A stretch of 64,000 nucleotides of DNA from Magicicada septendecula (GCA_034769895.1 CM068372.1:385229282-385293281); one strand, 5' to 3'. Shown: positions 21,906 through 34,380, counted from the stretch's first letter. Program-made: numbers and translations. The notes: generated by a model not told the origin, from the sequence alone.

Positions 21906-23047
21906 CTCTAATCTTTCCATAGTACGTAACACAATAATTAGACTTTTAACATAGATTTTATTTTTCCGCATTCATCAAGTCAAAATTATAAATTTCATGA
22001 TGCTATTCAACAGGGTACTTTGGCTACTTTGCAAAAAAAACTTAACATCACACATACAGTTTTTACAGAATTTGGCTTATGGATCCCATAATTACCATGG
22101 CGAAAGCTAATTGCTTACTATTACGTAGATAGGAAGTAAATTCTTAACCATATCGAATACTATCGAAGAATACCCACGAAAAGATGGCAGGAGCCGTTGG
22201 AATGAAGAGGTTGTGATACAAACAGAAACAAGAAAAAGAATAAGAAGAAACAGAAGAAGGAGGAGAAGGAATAGAGTTAATAGTGGGAAACGTCACTACA
22301 GCTGACCAAAATTGAAGATTAAAACAAACTATTGCCTACAGAAAAAAATATAGATAAGTGTAACAACCCTTTTTACTGCTCCTCGCAATGTTATGTGATG
22401 ACGACACATACACAGTATTGTTGTCACCAACACAAATGTTGTTGAAACAATGGAGAGAGAATCGATTGTGACTTCCAAATTACATCAATTATTTACTCGT
22501 AAGAATCTGGTATAAAACTGGATTTCCTAAAAGAAAACGCTTACTGTCCTCTACTGGTGACAACTTTTCACGTAACAGGGCGCCGCCAATCGACTTAAAT
22601 TTATGTACTAACGTTAAGGTAAATAAATTCGTGTATTTGGGTTTATAACCTCACGTGACTGCTAACATGTGACGCGAAACAAACGTGCGACCCATGCCCA
22701 GGTTTTTACAATACAATTTCCAGTTTGTAGTTTGTTTATGTTTGTCATATTGCAGGAAATGTCTGTTTTTACAAATTAGGAGAGCATTATTTCATTATTT
22801 TTTTCTCTTATGTTCTCCAGAGCTCTTGTAACACTTTTCCTCACAATTGTCATACCCGTTACGGCAGTTTCAGAGGTTAGATTTGAGTTCAAGTTTTTTG
22901 AACTTTTAAACCATACCAAGTGTTTATTTGTTAAATTCAAGTATTCATAAAATATTCTACAAACTTCCGAGCGACCATTTGGTTAGTTTTTACGTTCACG
23001 TTTTTACGTTTATTTATGCAATCTGTTAGTACATAACAATAAGCATA
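21906..23047. other. Non-coding DNA, nothing recognised
   Basis: No long frame. An AG-rich patch near 22,220-22,275 could be a decayed LINE tail but gives no clear protein match. Confidence 0.45.
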
Positions 23048-23274
23048 ACTTTTCTTTTATAAAATTGCTAAACTGCTATAATTGTTATTATTTAGACAAA
23101 GCTTTTCGTCATCACTGACATCTTCAGGTCTTAAACAAAATGGTTATTTTGTTTAAGACCTGTTCATATCTTAAACAAAATAGTTGTTTAAGACCTGAAG
23201 ATGTCAGTGATGACGAAAAGCTTTGTCTAAATAATAAGAATTATAACAGTTTAGCAATTTTATAAAAGAAAAGT
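23048..23274. mobile_element. Near-perfect hairpin MITE
   Basis: The left arm starting ACTTTTCTTTTATAAAATTG and the right arm ending CAATTTTATAAAAGAAAAGT are reverse complements with only a few mismatches over about 90 bases, including ACAAAGCTTTTCGTCATCAC. A second, smaller palindrome (GGTCTTAAACAAAAT and its complement) sits in the centre. Total 227 bp without coding capacity. Confidence 0.88.
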
Positions 23275-23439
23275 AAGGATGGCTGCTAATTTCAACAATA
23301 CAAAGAATAAGCATAATTGTTCACAGAATACATGGCATGAAGAGAATTAGTGCATTGACTAGTTCTCTGTATGAGTATTTAACATTAACAGGTTAGGTAT
23401 AATATATTAATAGTGTCAGAGTCTAGGTAAGTCCAGAGG

Positions 23440-23900
23440 AAATGTTAACTCTATAAACGTCTTGTCTGTAGGCTGTTTTCTAGTAGATTTGTGGCTAATG
23501 GATTCGTGTGCTCTTCAAGCGGTTTCACATATCTTTTGCTGAACATCGTAATGGTTTTACTGACTGAGGGCAGGTCCAGATCTCTATAGATATCTTTGTT
23601 GCTGATGAACCACGGTGTGTTGGTTATGGCACCCAAAACCTTGGTCTGAAACCTTTCCATTATGGCGATATTGGATTTAGATGCAGTTTCCCAATGCTGT
23701 AAGCCGTATGTCCACAGAGCCTTGAAGACAGTGTTGTACACTAACAGCCTAACAGCTTGTTTCGCATTGACAGTAATGATTTTCTGCCCAACACTCAATA
23801 ATGCTTGCAAAAATTGGTATTTCTCTTCATCCAAATGTGGTTTGCGCCAAGTCAGTTTTAGTCTAAGTGGAATTTTATTAGTGTAACTCAATTTTATTTT
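23440..23900 (-). pseudogene. Jockey-like LINE, RT C-terminal fragment
   Basis: The minus-strand frame (23451-23891) encodes LTWRKPHLDEEKYQF, an internal NAKQAVRLLVYNTVFKALW, then TYGLQHWETASKSNIAIMER and FQTKVLGAITNTPWFISN followed by DIYRDLDLPSV. This word order is characteristic of the region after the RT domain in the Jockey clade. It ends near the natural stop. No ATG-initiated RT or ORF1 remains, so the copy is strongly 5'-truncated. Confidence 0.88.
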
Positions 23901-24119
23901 TTAAACTGTTAACATATTCGAAAAAAACCAATTCAGTTATTGTATGCAAAATCAAAACTATTAAACTCTTTTCAATAATCCTAAAATGATTTTTTTATTC
24001 AGTCAAAAAAGGTTTTCAAATTTATTAGGTTTGCAAAACCGATATCCATACACATATGTTTCATAGAGAGCCTGTCACAAAAACGGGAATAAAATACATT
24101 AAAACAATAACAAAAACTT

Positions 24120-24385
24120 GAATAATGTGATATTGAAAGCCAATCTCTCGGATAACACATATGTGACAAACGTGCCAGACAATTCTACTGTATATATTCA
24201 GCCGTTTAGTCGCAGGTGCGATTCCATCTCCGCTGATGATGGACGTACATTAAATTTAGTCTCCACCTGTAGTTCATTACTCACCGCCCTCGTAACGGGT
24301 TTAAAGTTTCCACTGCCACACGTGACCAACGTAAACTTTTATTTCATTTATAACTTTATTATGGTAACTACAATTATGTGAGGTA
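24120..24385. repeat. Dispersed repeat, copy 1 (partner at 51675-51935)
   Basis: About 70-75% identical to 51675-51935 in the same orientation, sharing cagtcgcaggtgcga-like, gatgatggacgt, agtctccacctgt and cactgccacacgt blocks. The overlapping 87-codon frame is not conserved in the partner, so a gene is unlikely. Confidence 0.75.
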
Positions 24386-24899
24386 TAATTGTTTTTGTTA
24401 ATTTGACATTGGTACTCAATTTTGACGTTTTTTTACACGTAATATTGAAGGAATTATTCACAAAATTATATTTTAACAGACAAAATTTGAAAAAGTTGTC
24501 AGCATTACATTGCACACGCCTATTATTACTCTATGATAATATGATATATGATTAAGATTATATGACATTAATATGACCTACTCTTTTGTCATTACAGCAT
24601 TGTAATCGTCTTTTGATAGTTTCCTCATTGTCAGCAAGGGATTCAAATGCTGCTTGTAGATATTATTTTTTACGTTTGTCCACTCCATATCCGAATTTTC
24701 ACTGCTTTCAATTTCATCATTCTACATATGTAACCTCTTTTGGTATACGTTATTTACTGATTATTCTTTGAGTAATTATGTATTCAATTCCCTTTTTATA
24801 TTGTTCAAAATTCGTACAAATATTTAACCATGTTACTTTGATATTTATGACAGACTGAAATTTTTTTTTTAATTCGAGGTCAAAACGTCCTACGACGTT
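24386..24899. other. Non-coding DNA, nothing recognised
   Basis: AT-rich without supported features. Confidence 0.45.
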
Positions 24900-25690
24900 G
24901 TCAAATGGCTAATCTCCATTGTTGTCTGTCGTTACAGTTTTTGTCGTTTAGTCCTCTATCGCTCATTGATCTTCTTATGCGCTCTATCCATGTTTTCTTT
25001 GGTCTTCCTTTCTTTCTGTGCTCTCTAAGTATCCATCTCATTGTTTTCTTTGGTAGTCGGTCTTGTCCCATTCTTTCTACTTGTCTGTTGCCAGATTAGT
25101 TGTTTTTGTTCAATGCAGTCGATGATTGTCTTTTGATTGTTTAATTTCATATTCGCTCCAGCCTTGAATTTCTAGCAGCTCGTCTCAAAGCTTTAACTTT
25201 CTTTTTACCTGTTCTTTTATTCTCCATGTTTCGGATCCGTACGTCAACGTGCTTTTAATCATACTATCGTACATTTTTTTATTCCGTTCTTTCGTAACTT
25301 CTGTGCTCCATAGAATCCTATTCAATGATCTAAATATTTGTTTATTCTTGATTTTTTTCAACATAATTTGTTTCTTCCTTATTACAGTTTATTTCTAAGT
25401 ATTTGTAGCTGTTGCATTTTTTATACGTTTGTTGTTTTCTAATATTAAATTTGTAGTTTCTCCTCCAGTACATATATAATGCATTTTTTCTGTGTTCATC
25501 AGTAATCCCCATTTTTCATACTACTCTCTCTTCAGCTTGCGTGTTATATATTCCAGGTCTTCTTCTTCATTTGCACAAATCACTTGATCGTCTGCAAACT
25601 GCAGGGTGTACAAGCACGTCCCATCGTCAATTTCAATACCCATCCCTTTGCATTCTTTTCTTCCAATTGGTTAGAGCTTTTGCAACGTAA
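24900..25690 (-). pseudogene. LINE fragment, family A, with RT FADD box
   Basis: The minus strand carries QFADDQVICANEEEDLEYIT near 25,550-25,605 and EYEKWG nearby. Farther downstream, in various frames, come KSTLTYGSETWRIKEQVK, QLIWxxHVERMGQDRLPKK-like sequence, KKGRPKKTWIERIRRSM and a stop near 24,905 followed by an A-rich end. The catalytic FADD is intact but frameshifts are frequent. Confidence 0.85.
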
Positions 25691-26085
25691 ATTTTGAAAA
25701 GCGTGAGGAACATGCAACAGCTCTGTCGTAATTCCTTATTTACTCTGAACGGTTCTGATACTCTATTACCCAATTTTTTTGTGGACGTCATATCATTGTA
25801 TACAAGTTTTGCACAGGCCTAAGGGATTTATATGTCTTCCTCAATAATGAAAACGACGTAGGTTAAAGAGTAAGGGAAGCAATAATTGACTCGGGTAGAG
25901 TAACAGAATAGGTTGGTGTGTGAAGAATCACATAACAGAGTGTCACAGTTGTATGTAATCTCGTCTCTAATCGTCGTTAACCAAATTAAAACGATTGCCT
26001 GCGGCGGCAACTAACGGTATCAGATTTATTACAAGAGTTTTAACTTGAGCATCGCTTTATACCCAACACACTAGCGTTTGCCAAC
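25691..26085. repeat. Intergenic; contains a diverged repeat shared with 52625-52705
   Basis: About 25,915-26,000 shares acataacag(a/g)gtgt, gtaatc and a cgttgtt/ttaac block with 52625-52705. Otherwise unrecognised. Confidence 0.45.
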
Positions 26086-26945
26086 TTGTTCACTACGTTT
26101 TTTTTTTATAGATTAGCTTTACAGTTTGCTGACGACCGACTACTTTTGGCTCAAGATTTTGAAGACATAGAGTACATGATTAGAAAATTGATACAGGAAT
26201 ATAAGGAATGGGGACTAAAAGTAAATATCAATAAAACAAAATATATGGCAATAGGTGATCTTCATCAGGACTTGATAATGGAGGAAGACATGGGGAAGAT
26301 TTCATATACAGAGGAATACAAGTATTTAGGTGTGATAATTACATCCAGTGGGAAGCAAGACAAAGAAATACAATCCAGAGTTATTTTAGAAAATATTACT
26401 ATATTTACATTAAAATGGAATCCTGCGGGATAAGGAAATTACAGGAGAAACTAAAACCAAAATATTTATAACCATTGTTAAAAGTATCATGACTGACGGC
26501 TCTGAAGTTTGGACTACTAATAAACACACAAGAACAAAATTAATAACAGCAGAGATGGACTTTTGGAGACGTTCGGTAAGAGCATCCAGACATGACAACA
26601 TTAAAAATAAACTCATTAAGGACAAAACGCATGTGAAAAATTTAATTGTTGATTTTATCCAAACAAAAAAATTACAATGGTATGGAAAAGAATGACACAA
26701 GAAAAGAATGACACAGGAAAGATTGCCATATAGAGTTGTGGAATGGACCCCACCAGGAAGAAGGAAAAGAGAAAGACCACCTATCACCTGGATAGAAGAA
26801 ATATAAACTATATTAAGGGAACGGGAAATTGAAGAAGTTCTTTGGATGGACAAGCAGCAGTGGAAGAGGAGAATTCAATTACTTCTGTAATCTTTGGTTC
26901 CGGAAGATGTGTAAACATTGTACAACCGGAATAATAATAATAATT
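26086..26945 (+). pseudogene. LINE fragment, family A, with (AAT)n tail
   Basis: Starts in the RT domain: LQFADDRLLLAQDFEDIEYM, EYKEWGLKVNINKTKYMAIG and EYKYLGVIITSSGKQDKEI in one frame (26086-26433). After a frameshift come SIMTDGSEVWTTNKHTRTK, AEMDFWRRSVRASRHDNIKN, KKLQWYGK and PPGRRKRERPPITWIEEI. The 3' sequence ends in an AAT repeat at about 26,928-26,943. Frame breaks near 26,430 and 26,690 make it inactive. Confidence 0.9.
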
Positions 26946-28299
26946 AGTCGAGCTGTCTCATCTATACCCTACAAATTTAGTACTTCCTTTACCATCTGTT
27001 ATCCCAATTGTTTATCCCTTCTTTAGTTAAACTCTCTTACGACAGGGTTTTTATCTGTATGTTTCCCATCTTGCTTATCCTCTGCATCTGTCTTTTTATG
27101 TCTGTATCCCCTTTCATTTCCGATGTGTCACCAATCACTCTACTACTGAGGATAACTTTAAGAATTTCGTGAACGGAAAGGGTGCCTAATGAAAAGGTTT
27201 TCGGAGAGGGTGAGTAGAAGAAAAACTTTGATTCAAACTACTCCGGAAGGTAGAACTGTGTGACACGCTACGCCAGTCAAACTGGTTCACTAGCCTGATC
27301 GAGTACGCAGCTAACGGAACAAAACTCTCTATTTCCATGTTTGTGATACTGCGATATCACTTGTGACGAAAAGAAAGATAGCCAGCGAATGACGAGTGTA
27401 TAACAAAGCTTATGTAGCACAATGAGAAAGGCAAAAACGCGAAAAACGGCCAAAAAGTAACAGACAAAATGTATTGGTCGTTAGTTTTAAGCGGTGCCCA
27501 CTATTAGGCCCACTATTAGGCCTACTGTACGAGTCTAAATGTTGGGGACCAAGAATGAACAATATGAGGCAGATATAAATATCGGGGTTAAAATATGTGA
27601 GGACCGTCAACCAGGAAGATCAAAGTGAAACAGTAAAGGGCGAATTGGGCGTAAAGGCGCGGTCCAAACTGCAAAGGGAGAGAAGGTAAATGGAACGCCT
27701 TTATGTTAAAAAAAATGGCTGGTGAGGAAAAATCCGTACTGCGCGGATTTCTAATTAGAACGCCATTTCCAAATGACGTGACAATTTTTGTTACTAACAA
27801 TAGACTATGCATTACTACCAAATGGGAAAAATTATTACAGCTGACGAAAAAGAAAATTGACAAGTGTTACCAACACCTTTCATCAAAATACCTCTTTTAG
27901 AAATAAATATGGGCAAATGAAACTAACATTTTAACTACTCGTGGTACTTCTCTTGTGTGTCCAATTGTACGGGTTCTAATGCTAACCAATTTGTGTCTGT
28001 AACTGATATCATGTGTCATATATTATTATATAACTTTTACTCACATTTTCCTTAAAACGTTTATTCATGACACGTCTTTGGTTAGTTTAGTTTTTCTATA
28101 TGCGGCAAGCACAAGGCAATGTGTTGGTAGATGGTCTGAAGACACTGGATAAACGGGAAGCGAAATAGATGACGGAGATGAGACCAAATGATGGACGATC
28201 TACAGACGCCTTGTCAAGTAATGCTCACGACAGGAAAGCGTAGAGACAGCATAAAGGCCTTGTAAGTCCTGCCTTTGGGCACAAACCACACGACAACTT
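26946..28299. other. Non-coding DNA, nothing recognised
   Basis: Several short frames without recognisable domains. No repeats obvious by eye. Confidence 0.45.
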
Positions 28300-29320
28300 A
28301 TTAGTCAAACCACACCGACTTTGAGCAGGCGTTTGATAGACTACTTAGAGACATACTGTGGCAAGTATAAGAAAAACGGGGATACACACAACTTATAAGA
28401 ACTATACAATGCCTATGTAACTGAACAAAAATAACTATTAAAAATAATTGTAGAATTTCTCAACAAATATCTGTAAATCGTGGTGTTAGACAAGGGGGCA
28501 ATATATTGTTTAAAGTTTTTAACATTTATATCAACTATCTAGTAAGGAAATGTAAACAACTACTGAAACTTGGCGTTAAGCTACCATTAGGCAAACATTT
28601 GAATGTGTTGTTGTTTTTGCACTATGTGTTGTTGTTGACTTGCTTGTAATTCAAAATACAGAATCTGCTTTACAAAAACCTGTTTAAGCTTTATAAAATT
28701 GCAAACAATTCATTATGAAAACCTGCACTACAAAAAACAAAGGCAATGGCATAAAACCAAGGAAAGAAACCAAAAATAATAACAATAAGAACAAAAATAA
28801 TAATTAATGGTCAAATTATAGAACAGGTGAGCTGTTTTAACTATTTGGGAAATGATATAAGTTATGATAAGGATTATGATATTGAAGTTAAGCTGGGACG
28901 TTTCCAATGGGCAAATCAATTGTATTTTTATAAACAAGGTAAGTCGGGAGATTAAATTTAAAAATTCTTCAAAATTATGGCGGCCCCTTTACTGTTTTAT
29001 AGATGTAAATTATGGATAACTAAGAAACAAGAAAGTATAATAGAGGCTTTGCAAATATCGATATTAAGAGGAGTTAAAAGATGCTCTGAACGTAACCACA
29101 AAAAAATGAAGTCATCATACAAGAATTACACGTTTTTAACAACGTTTACGATTCTTTAACAATGGTCAAAAGAACATTTAGAAAGACTGTCGGATTACAG
29201 ACTGGCCAAAAAGTCTAAAAATATAAGCCTGTAGACCCAGGACCCTTTAGTCATCCTGGGTAGACCCAGGAAGAGACGGCTGGAGGATCTTTGAAGGTGA
29301 ATGATGATAAAAGAGAGAAA
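28300..29320 (+). pseudogene. Heavily decayed LINE, family B
   Basis: DFEQAFDRLLRDILWQ near 28,320-28,365 and VNRGVRQGGNILFKVFNIYI near 28,475-28,535 are RT domain words. AAPLLFYRCKLWITKKQESI and ALQISILRGVKR appear at about 28,980-29,080, and further degraded C-terminal pieces run to the GATGATAAAA end near 29,310. Many stops and frameshifts. The catalytic aspartate box was not found. Confidence 0.75.
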
Positions 29321-29336
29321 GAGTAGAGGACAAGAA

Positions 29337-29397
29337 AGGGAGAGAGAGAGAGAGAGAGCGAGAAAGAGAGAGAGAGAGATAGACAGACAGACAGAAA
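29337..29397. repeat. GA-rich microsatellite
   Basis: Imperfect (GA)n changing to (GACA)n at its right end. Overlapping serine-leucine ORFs are artefacts. Confidence 0.9.
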
Positions 29398-30024
29398 CAG
29401 CAAGACGTGTGCTGTCTCTACTAGCGTTAGCACAAATGCAAACTTGACATGCTGTGCGTGTCAACAATGTTATAGACTGTTATTTTCTCTTGTAGAATAT
29501 TCTGCAGCATCGCCCAATTACACACGATGATTGCTGAGGTTTCACAGCGACGTGAGTGTGTGTGTAGTGCATAAACAGACACAATAGGGGCAAGTAAGCA
29601 GCGCAGTGCAGTGACCCAGATACACACTTTGTCTCATGGACCACTAACAATACAATGTTAATTGTCTGCCCGTCTTCATTGTCTGCAACCAACTCCACTC
29701 TCAGGTTATAGTATTTATGTAACATACTTGTAGCATTTCGCTTGTATTAATAAAATTTTCACAAAATTTTAATTTATTAGGATTTAATAAACGAAATAAA
29801 CATCATATTAAAGAACTTTACAGATTTTAAGATCCTAAAACACGTACAACTCGCTAATAATTTAAAAAATAAGTTTCTTATCAACTAGACGAACAACTTC
29901 TGGGTAAAATTATTTATTCTCTATACAAACCAATGGCTTTCAAACATTCTCAAGATGTTTGTAAATAATATATTTGGTTTCGTGGAATTTTACTGGACTG
30001 AGACAATGGTACTACTGTTTTCTC
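29398..30024. other. Non-coding DNA, nothing recognised
   Basis: No supported features. Confidence 0.4.
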
Positions 30025-30235
30025 AGAATACAGGAAAGGGTTTGGGGGCAAGGTCGATTGGTAAACACGAGATTGTCTTGGGGATATATAAGCGGCTTCA
30101 TTTTACTTTACAAATTTCTGACTGCTAAATTATTCTCAGCTTTACATCAGACAGAACTTCAGCGTGCCTATATGTCCGCTCTCTCTCTCTCTCTCTCACG
30201 CACACACACACACACACGCACACACTCTTACACAC
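30025..30235 (+). repeat. Repeat with TATA-like box, followed by CT/CA microsatellite
   Basis: About 30,046-30,110 shares caaggtcgattggtaaac, cgaga and cttgg(a/g)ga with 32,055-32,120. A GGGATATATAAG stretch resembles a TATA box. A (CT)n(CA)n tract follows at 30,180-30,232. Origin unknown, possibly LTR-derived. Confidence 0.45.
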
Positions 30236-30256
30236 GCATGGGCGCAAAAAACCGAG

Positions 30257-30560
30257 TTCACATTACAGTCATATTGGTTTTTATGTGTAATTTCAGTTTT
30301 CATGTTAACCTAACGACATCAACTTTTGTAGCCTCAGGCACGCGCCGGTGATATATTACTGCTACAAACATTTTCCTTTACAAGAAAAGAGAAACAAAAC
30401 CAATTTCAATCACTAACGAACTATTTTGCAACATACGAAATTAAAATTTGTATAATTCTTTCACCTACATAAAATTATGCGCGATATTCACTATATATCG
30501 AGCCAAAAAATCGCATAATAGAAATATCGAAAATGACTGTGGGTACAAATAAAGGTGTTA
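30257..30560. repeat. Dispersed repeat, copy 2 (partner at 17890-18190)
   Basis: Direct-orientation partner of 17890-18190. The copies differ by scattered substitutions and short indels. Confidence 0.8.
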
Positions 30561-31504
30561 TAGAAAAACAACGTATACTACATACGCGTATATAATGAAC
30601 AGTAGACTACGAACAGTATAAGTCGTCATTGCGTAAAACCTAAGCCAAGCTGTAACGTTTTCACAACTGTAAATCTAACCGATCGGTAGAATCACCAACG
30701 TTTTAACTAACTCGCCATATACAATGAGTGACATAATACCTCATCAAATATAAAACAATCTGTTTATTATGAAAATATATTTTACTATGAAGAATGGAGA
30801 TTGTTGTTCTACGCGTTTCTCGCGTAGCCAGCAGGTGCGTGTTTCTGCCAAGGCCGCAACGAAGTAAGCTTATACTGTACACCACCAGTCGGCAACCCTG
30901 CGCCCGCAAACCATTTTGTAATTTTATTTTATTTTGAAAAAAGGAACGCACCCGCATTGTATCTGTTTCGATGTACTGTATTATAAAATAGTGCCAGCCG
31001 TTTCAAATTTTACTTTTTTCAATACAGTAATTACTCTAAGTTAGTGTTTTTAAGAAAGGGAACTGAAACCTTCATTTATGTGTTAAACGTGATTTTTTTC
31101 AAGTTTTACATTTCTGTGAACTTTATAAAAATAAACAGTTTTTATTATCGCAAGTTCTTTAACTTATTTCTATTAAAATGTGTTGCTGTTTAACAATTTT
31201 TTTGTTTAAAGTTTTATTGGTTTTAACGTGTTTGTGCGTAATAACAGATTGTTGATGACCTACTCTCAAAGTGATAAATTTTCACAAATTTATATGAAAA
31301 ATACCGCAAAGCATTTTTTGATTTGGTGTGCAATGTCGCTAAATATAAGGACAATTGTATTATAAAGCGAAAGTTATTGTTTGTAAGTCCGGCTATTGAA
31401 CTCCGCAACTTTCTATTTCCCATTAATGTGGTGGGGAAAGGTGCGCCCATCGAACTGGACCTCAGTTGTATATGCGCTCCAATAAACTCAAAGGTTGCAT
31501 ATGA
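30561..31504. other. Non-coding DNA, nothing recognised
   Basis: AT-rich, short frames only. Confidence 0.4.
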
Positions 31505-31895
31505 CTGCTCTAGAGTTTTCAAGTGCTTGTTAAGGACGGATATTATGGAATCCCGCGGGCTACAAATAGGCGGCAGCAACTGCCACTTCAGTCAGTTTAA
31601 GTGGCGGTTTATTGAAGTGAGTCAGAATTGGGACAGTATATCTTTAACGGTGGATCGGTTGACAGTAAGCGATTTCGTTAGCGCGGATCGAGTGTTCGTC
31701 GAAGTATTGTGCGAAGTGTTAGTGTGTTATAGTTAGTGTGGAATTCTAAGAGTTGACATTATTATTGCGTATGTACAAATATAACTGAAATTATTGTACC
31801 CGTTGATTACAAATTACACTAGTCTTGTACACTAGACTTGTTTGTATTTTGTTTCTCACTGTGCCATACGACCATCAGGGAGACCATCGTAACAA
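31505..31895 (+). repeat. LTR-like dispersed repeat, copy 1
   Basis: Shares with 40090-40455 and 53045-53445 the ordered blocks ctctagagttttcaagtg, tagttgacattattatt-like, attattgtac, ttgtattttgttt and ccatacgac...cgtaacaat. In the second copy the same position has a TATAAATA box, here changed to ACAAATA. The right edge ends in CGTAACA, like an LTR terminus. No internal region or primer site was seen next to it. Confidence 0.6.
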
Positions 31896-32939
31896 TGTGT
31901 AATCACAGTTTGTAATCTCAATATGAAATTACAATTAACATTTGCCTACAAATAAGTCTGTAAATTCAAACCGTTTATAAAATCGATTCCTATTCGTTGG
32001 ATGACAGTCGGACGAGTCGATGTTGTCTACCGTTTTATTGGAATATACAAAGGTCAAGGTCGATTGGTAAACGCGAGAATGCCTTGGAGACACATTTGGA
32101 TGGCTTCGTCTTAGTTTGTAAAAGTCCCAGCCTATCTGTTTGTCACTTTAACGAAAGAAAACAAACTCGCGTGCGCGCCTAAACACACCAAAATGAAGTG
32201 AGGCGCAATTACATCAGTTTTGTATAACGCGAGACGTAGGCTAGTACTGAATTATTAGACTTCCGTGCCTGTAGAATGTCGTGAGAGTGACAATGTATTG
32301 TTACGCCGGCCGGTCTGTATTTTATTGTACAGTGGGAACAAAATACAGACACCAATGAAGTCACTAATTACTAGCTTTAATTAGTCGCAAATAAGAATTT
32401 ATATTCAACAAGGTAATCGCCTACAATGATTCAAGTTCAAATTGTCCACACGCAATAATAATATTATATATAAAATTTTCGCACCAATTTGGCCTATAAC
32501 ACAATAGTCACTTGTTCCGTACTAAAGAAATCGCCCACTGTAACTATCTTCTAGTCCGCAGAAATTCCAAAATAATTTTCCAGTCTCCTGGTTATGTGGC
32601 TCCATAATTTTGTAGTTACAAGTGCTTGCGAACAGTCTGGAAGTTAATGGAGTGCGGCCCTGACCGAGACGCTGCGCTAGTCGAGAAACGTGTAGTGCAC
32701 CTACCGAAGAGCTTTACGTAACTGGCGTAGCAGTCTGTATGCAAGGCACTATAACAATGGATGCTTGACATTTTATTTGATAAAATTGGTCAAGTTGTTT
32801 TAGAGTTGCAAGTTAATAACTGAATGTAGAGTCTGTACTCCCAAACACAATGTCATCGTACTTGCGTAATTGGTAGACTTTTTAAAGAAAAATTTCTTCA
32901 GTTGAGAATATCGGCAAACATTGTATCATTGCACCAGAA
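31896..32939. other. Intergenic; short imperfect hairpin near 32,313-32,350
   Basis: The hairpin pairs GTCTGTATTTT with AAAATACAGAC. The 32,055-32,120 block is the partner of the repeat near 30,050. No gene recognised. Confidence 0.4.
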
Positions 32940-33113
32940 GATTGAAGCGACAGGAGGAGATGGTGTGAACACTTGAACCGCATGCCTGATATCTGTGTAC
33001 CTGTGGCTCACCCCACTGGGAAGACAGGTGTCGGTAGACCGAGTAGGAGATGGGTTCCGGAACTGGTCTAGGGCCTAATAATCGGAGTGATGATGATGAT
33101 GATGATGATGATG
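32940..33113 (+). pseudogene. LINE 3' end, family B, with (GAT)n tail
   Basis: Encodes RRWCEHLNRMPDICVPVAHP and TGVGRPSRRWVPELV followed by a stop. The 3' end is a GAT repeat at 33,088-33,113. Only the last 60 or so codons remain. Confidence 0.8.
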
Positions 33114-33344
33114 AAAATATCGGCGATTATAAAACCCACTAGTTATACGATAACTGTAACAATCCAACGGGCGATGAACTAACTGCTAAGAAAAGAAAGC
33201 AATAATGTTATTTTTTTCACATTGCTAGGCTGAACGGGGTAAATAATGATAAATGGATGTTTTCAGCAGGGAGAAGTCAATAAATTACTGACGGATTCGG
33301 AATGTGGCCGCCCACGAATTTACGTTAAAGAAGACTAGATATAC

Positions 33345-33554
33345 GAAGAAGAAGAAGAAGAAGAAGAAGAAGAAGAAGAAGAAGAAGAAGAAGAAGAAGA
33401 AGAAAATGACGACGATGACGACGATGATGATGATGATGACAATGAAGAAGGTGAGGAGGAGGAGGAGGAAGAAGAGGACGAGGAGGTGAAGGAGGTGGAG
33501 GAGGAGGAGGAAGAGGAAGAGGAAGAGGAAGAGGAAGAGGAAGACGACGACGAA

Positions 33555-33594
<40 letters not shown>

Positions 33595-33620
33595 ATGACG
33601 ATGATGATAATGATAACAAA
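33345..33620. repeat. Compound triplet tract: GAA, GAC/GAT, GAG, GGC/GAC
   Basis: About 20 GAA units pass into GAC/GAT, then GAG/GAA and GAC/GGC triplets. The plus strand is almost entirely purine at 33,345-33,405 and 33,440-33,545. The long serine, phenylalanine, lysine and valine/leucine ORFs on either strand are translations of this tract. Confidence 0.95.
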
Positions 33621-34221
33621 GGTAAAGAAGAAGAACGGCATTGTGTTTAAGTGGTACGTTCGTTTGTGTGTTACTGATGTGTCAAAACATTTGTCATAAA
33701 TGCGCGAGTGCCAAAAAACCGTATGAAAAAAAAATGGCGGATTATCCAGGTCACAGTGTGTGTTAACTGTGGGCCATCGGACAGAGTTTGACACAGTTTT
33801 AATAAAAAGTGCGCACCAAAATACCATTGCACCAACAATAAAAAACAAATTAAAATCAAATTGCCGAGCATTATGGGCAGGTGATATGTTTGTTTGCTTG
33901 GTTACAAATGAAGTCATAATTAGTCTATCATAGAAATACATTTGTTTGGACTCTATTTTATTAATTTTAGATGTGAACAAAAATGTTCATTATGGAATAT
34001 ACGATGAACATCTTTAAGTTATACATATTACTGCAATAACACACAATTAATCTATTGCTGTTCTTCAAGAAGATTTCTTGTCTTATTGTGTACAGAAATT
34101 TTTATTTATGAATGACAAGGTTTATTCTGCAGTAGGGCCATGTGTTTTTGTTTATATATATGTATGAGTTGTAGCTACTGTATTAATCTGACAGTACTTG
34201 GTTAAGAAATATTGCTTTTCA
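33621..34221. other. Non-coding DNA, nothing recognised
   Basis: No supported features. Confidence 0.4.
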
Positions 34222-34380
34222 GTTTTCTTCTTCTTCTACACTTCGAAGGGTTAGGTTATATAAACCTGTTCCAGCAGTCACCTCATCCTCGGACGACCCA
34301 CGTCTCTTTTACCAACGGCTTGAATAGTCTCTGGTCACCCTGGTAGGGGACTGTGCCACTGGCCAGTAACCTGTTCATGT
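34222..34380 (-). pseudogene. LINE 3' end, family B, minus strand
   Basis: Begins with a TTC (GAA on the minus strand) tail and contains ggttatataaacctgttcc and catcctcggacgacccacgt, which match the better preserved minus-strand copy at 38970-39360. Only about 150 bases remain. Confidence 0.75.

Noticed and set aside
31323..31736. 137-codon plus-strand frame as a possible gene
   Set aside because: More than half of it overlaps the LTR-like repeat, whose other two copies do not keep the frame.
33285..33980. 231-codon and other low-complexity frames with poly-Ser, poly-Phe, poly-Lys or Val-Ala runs
   Set aside because: They translate the GAA/GAG/GAC triplet block on both strands; the frames depend on the repeat phase.
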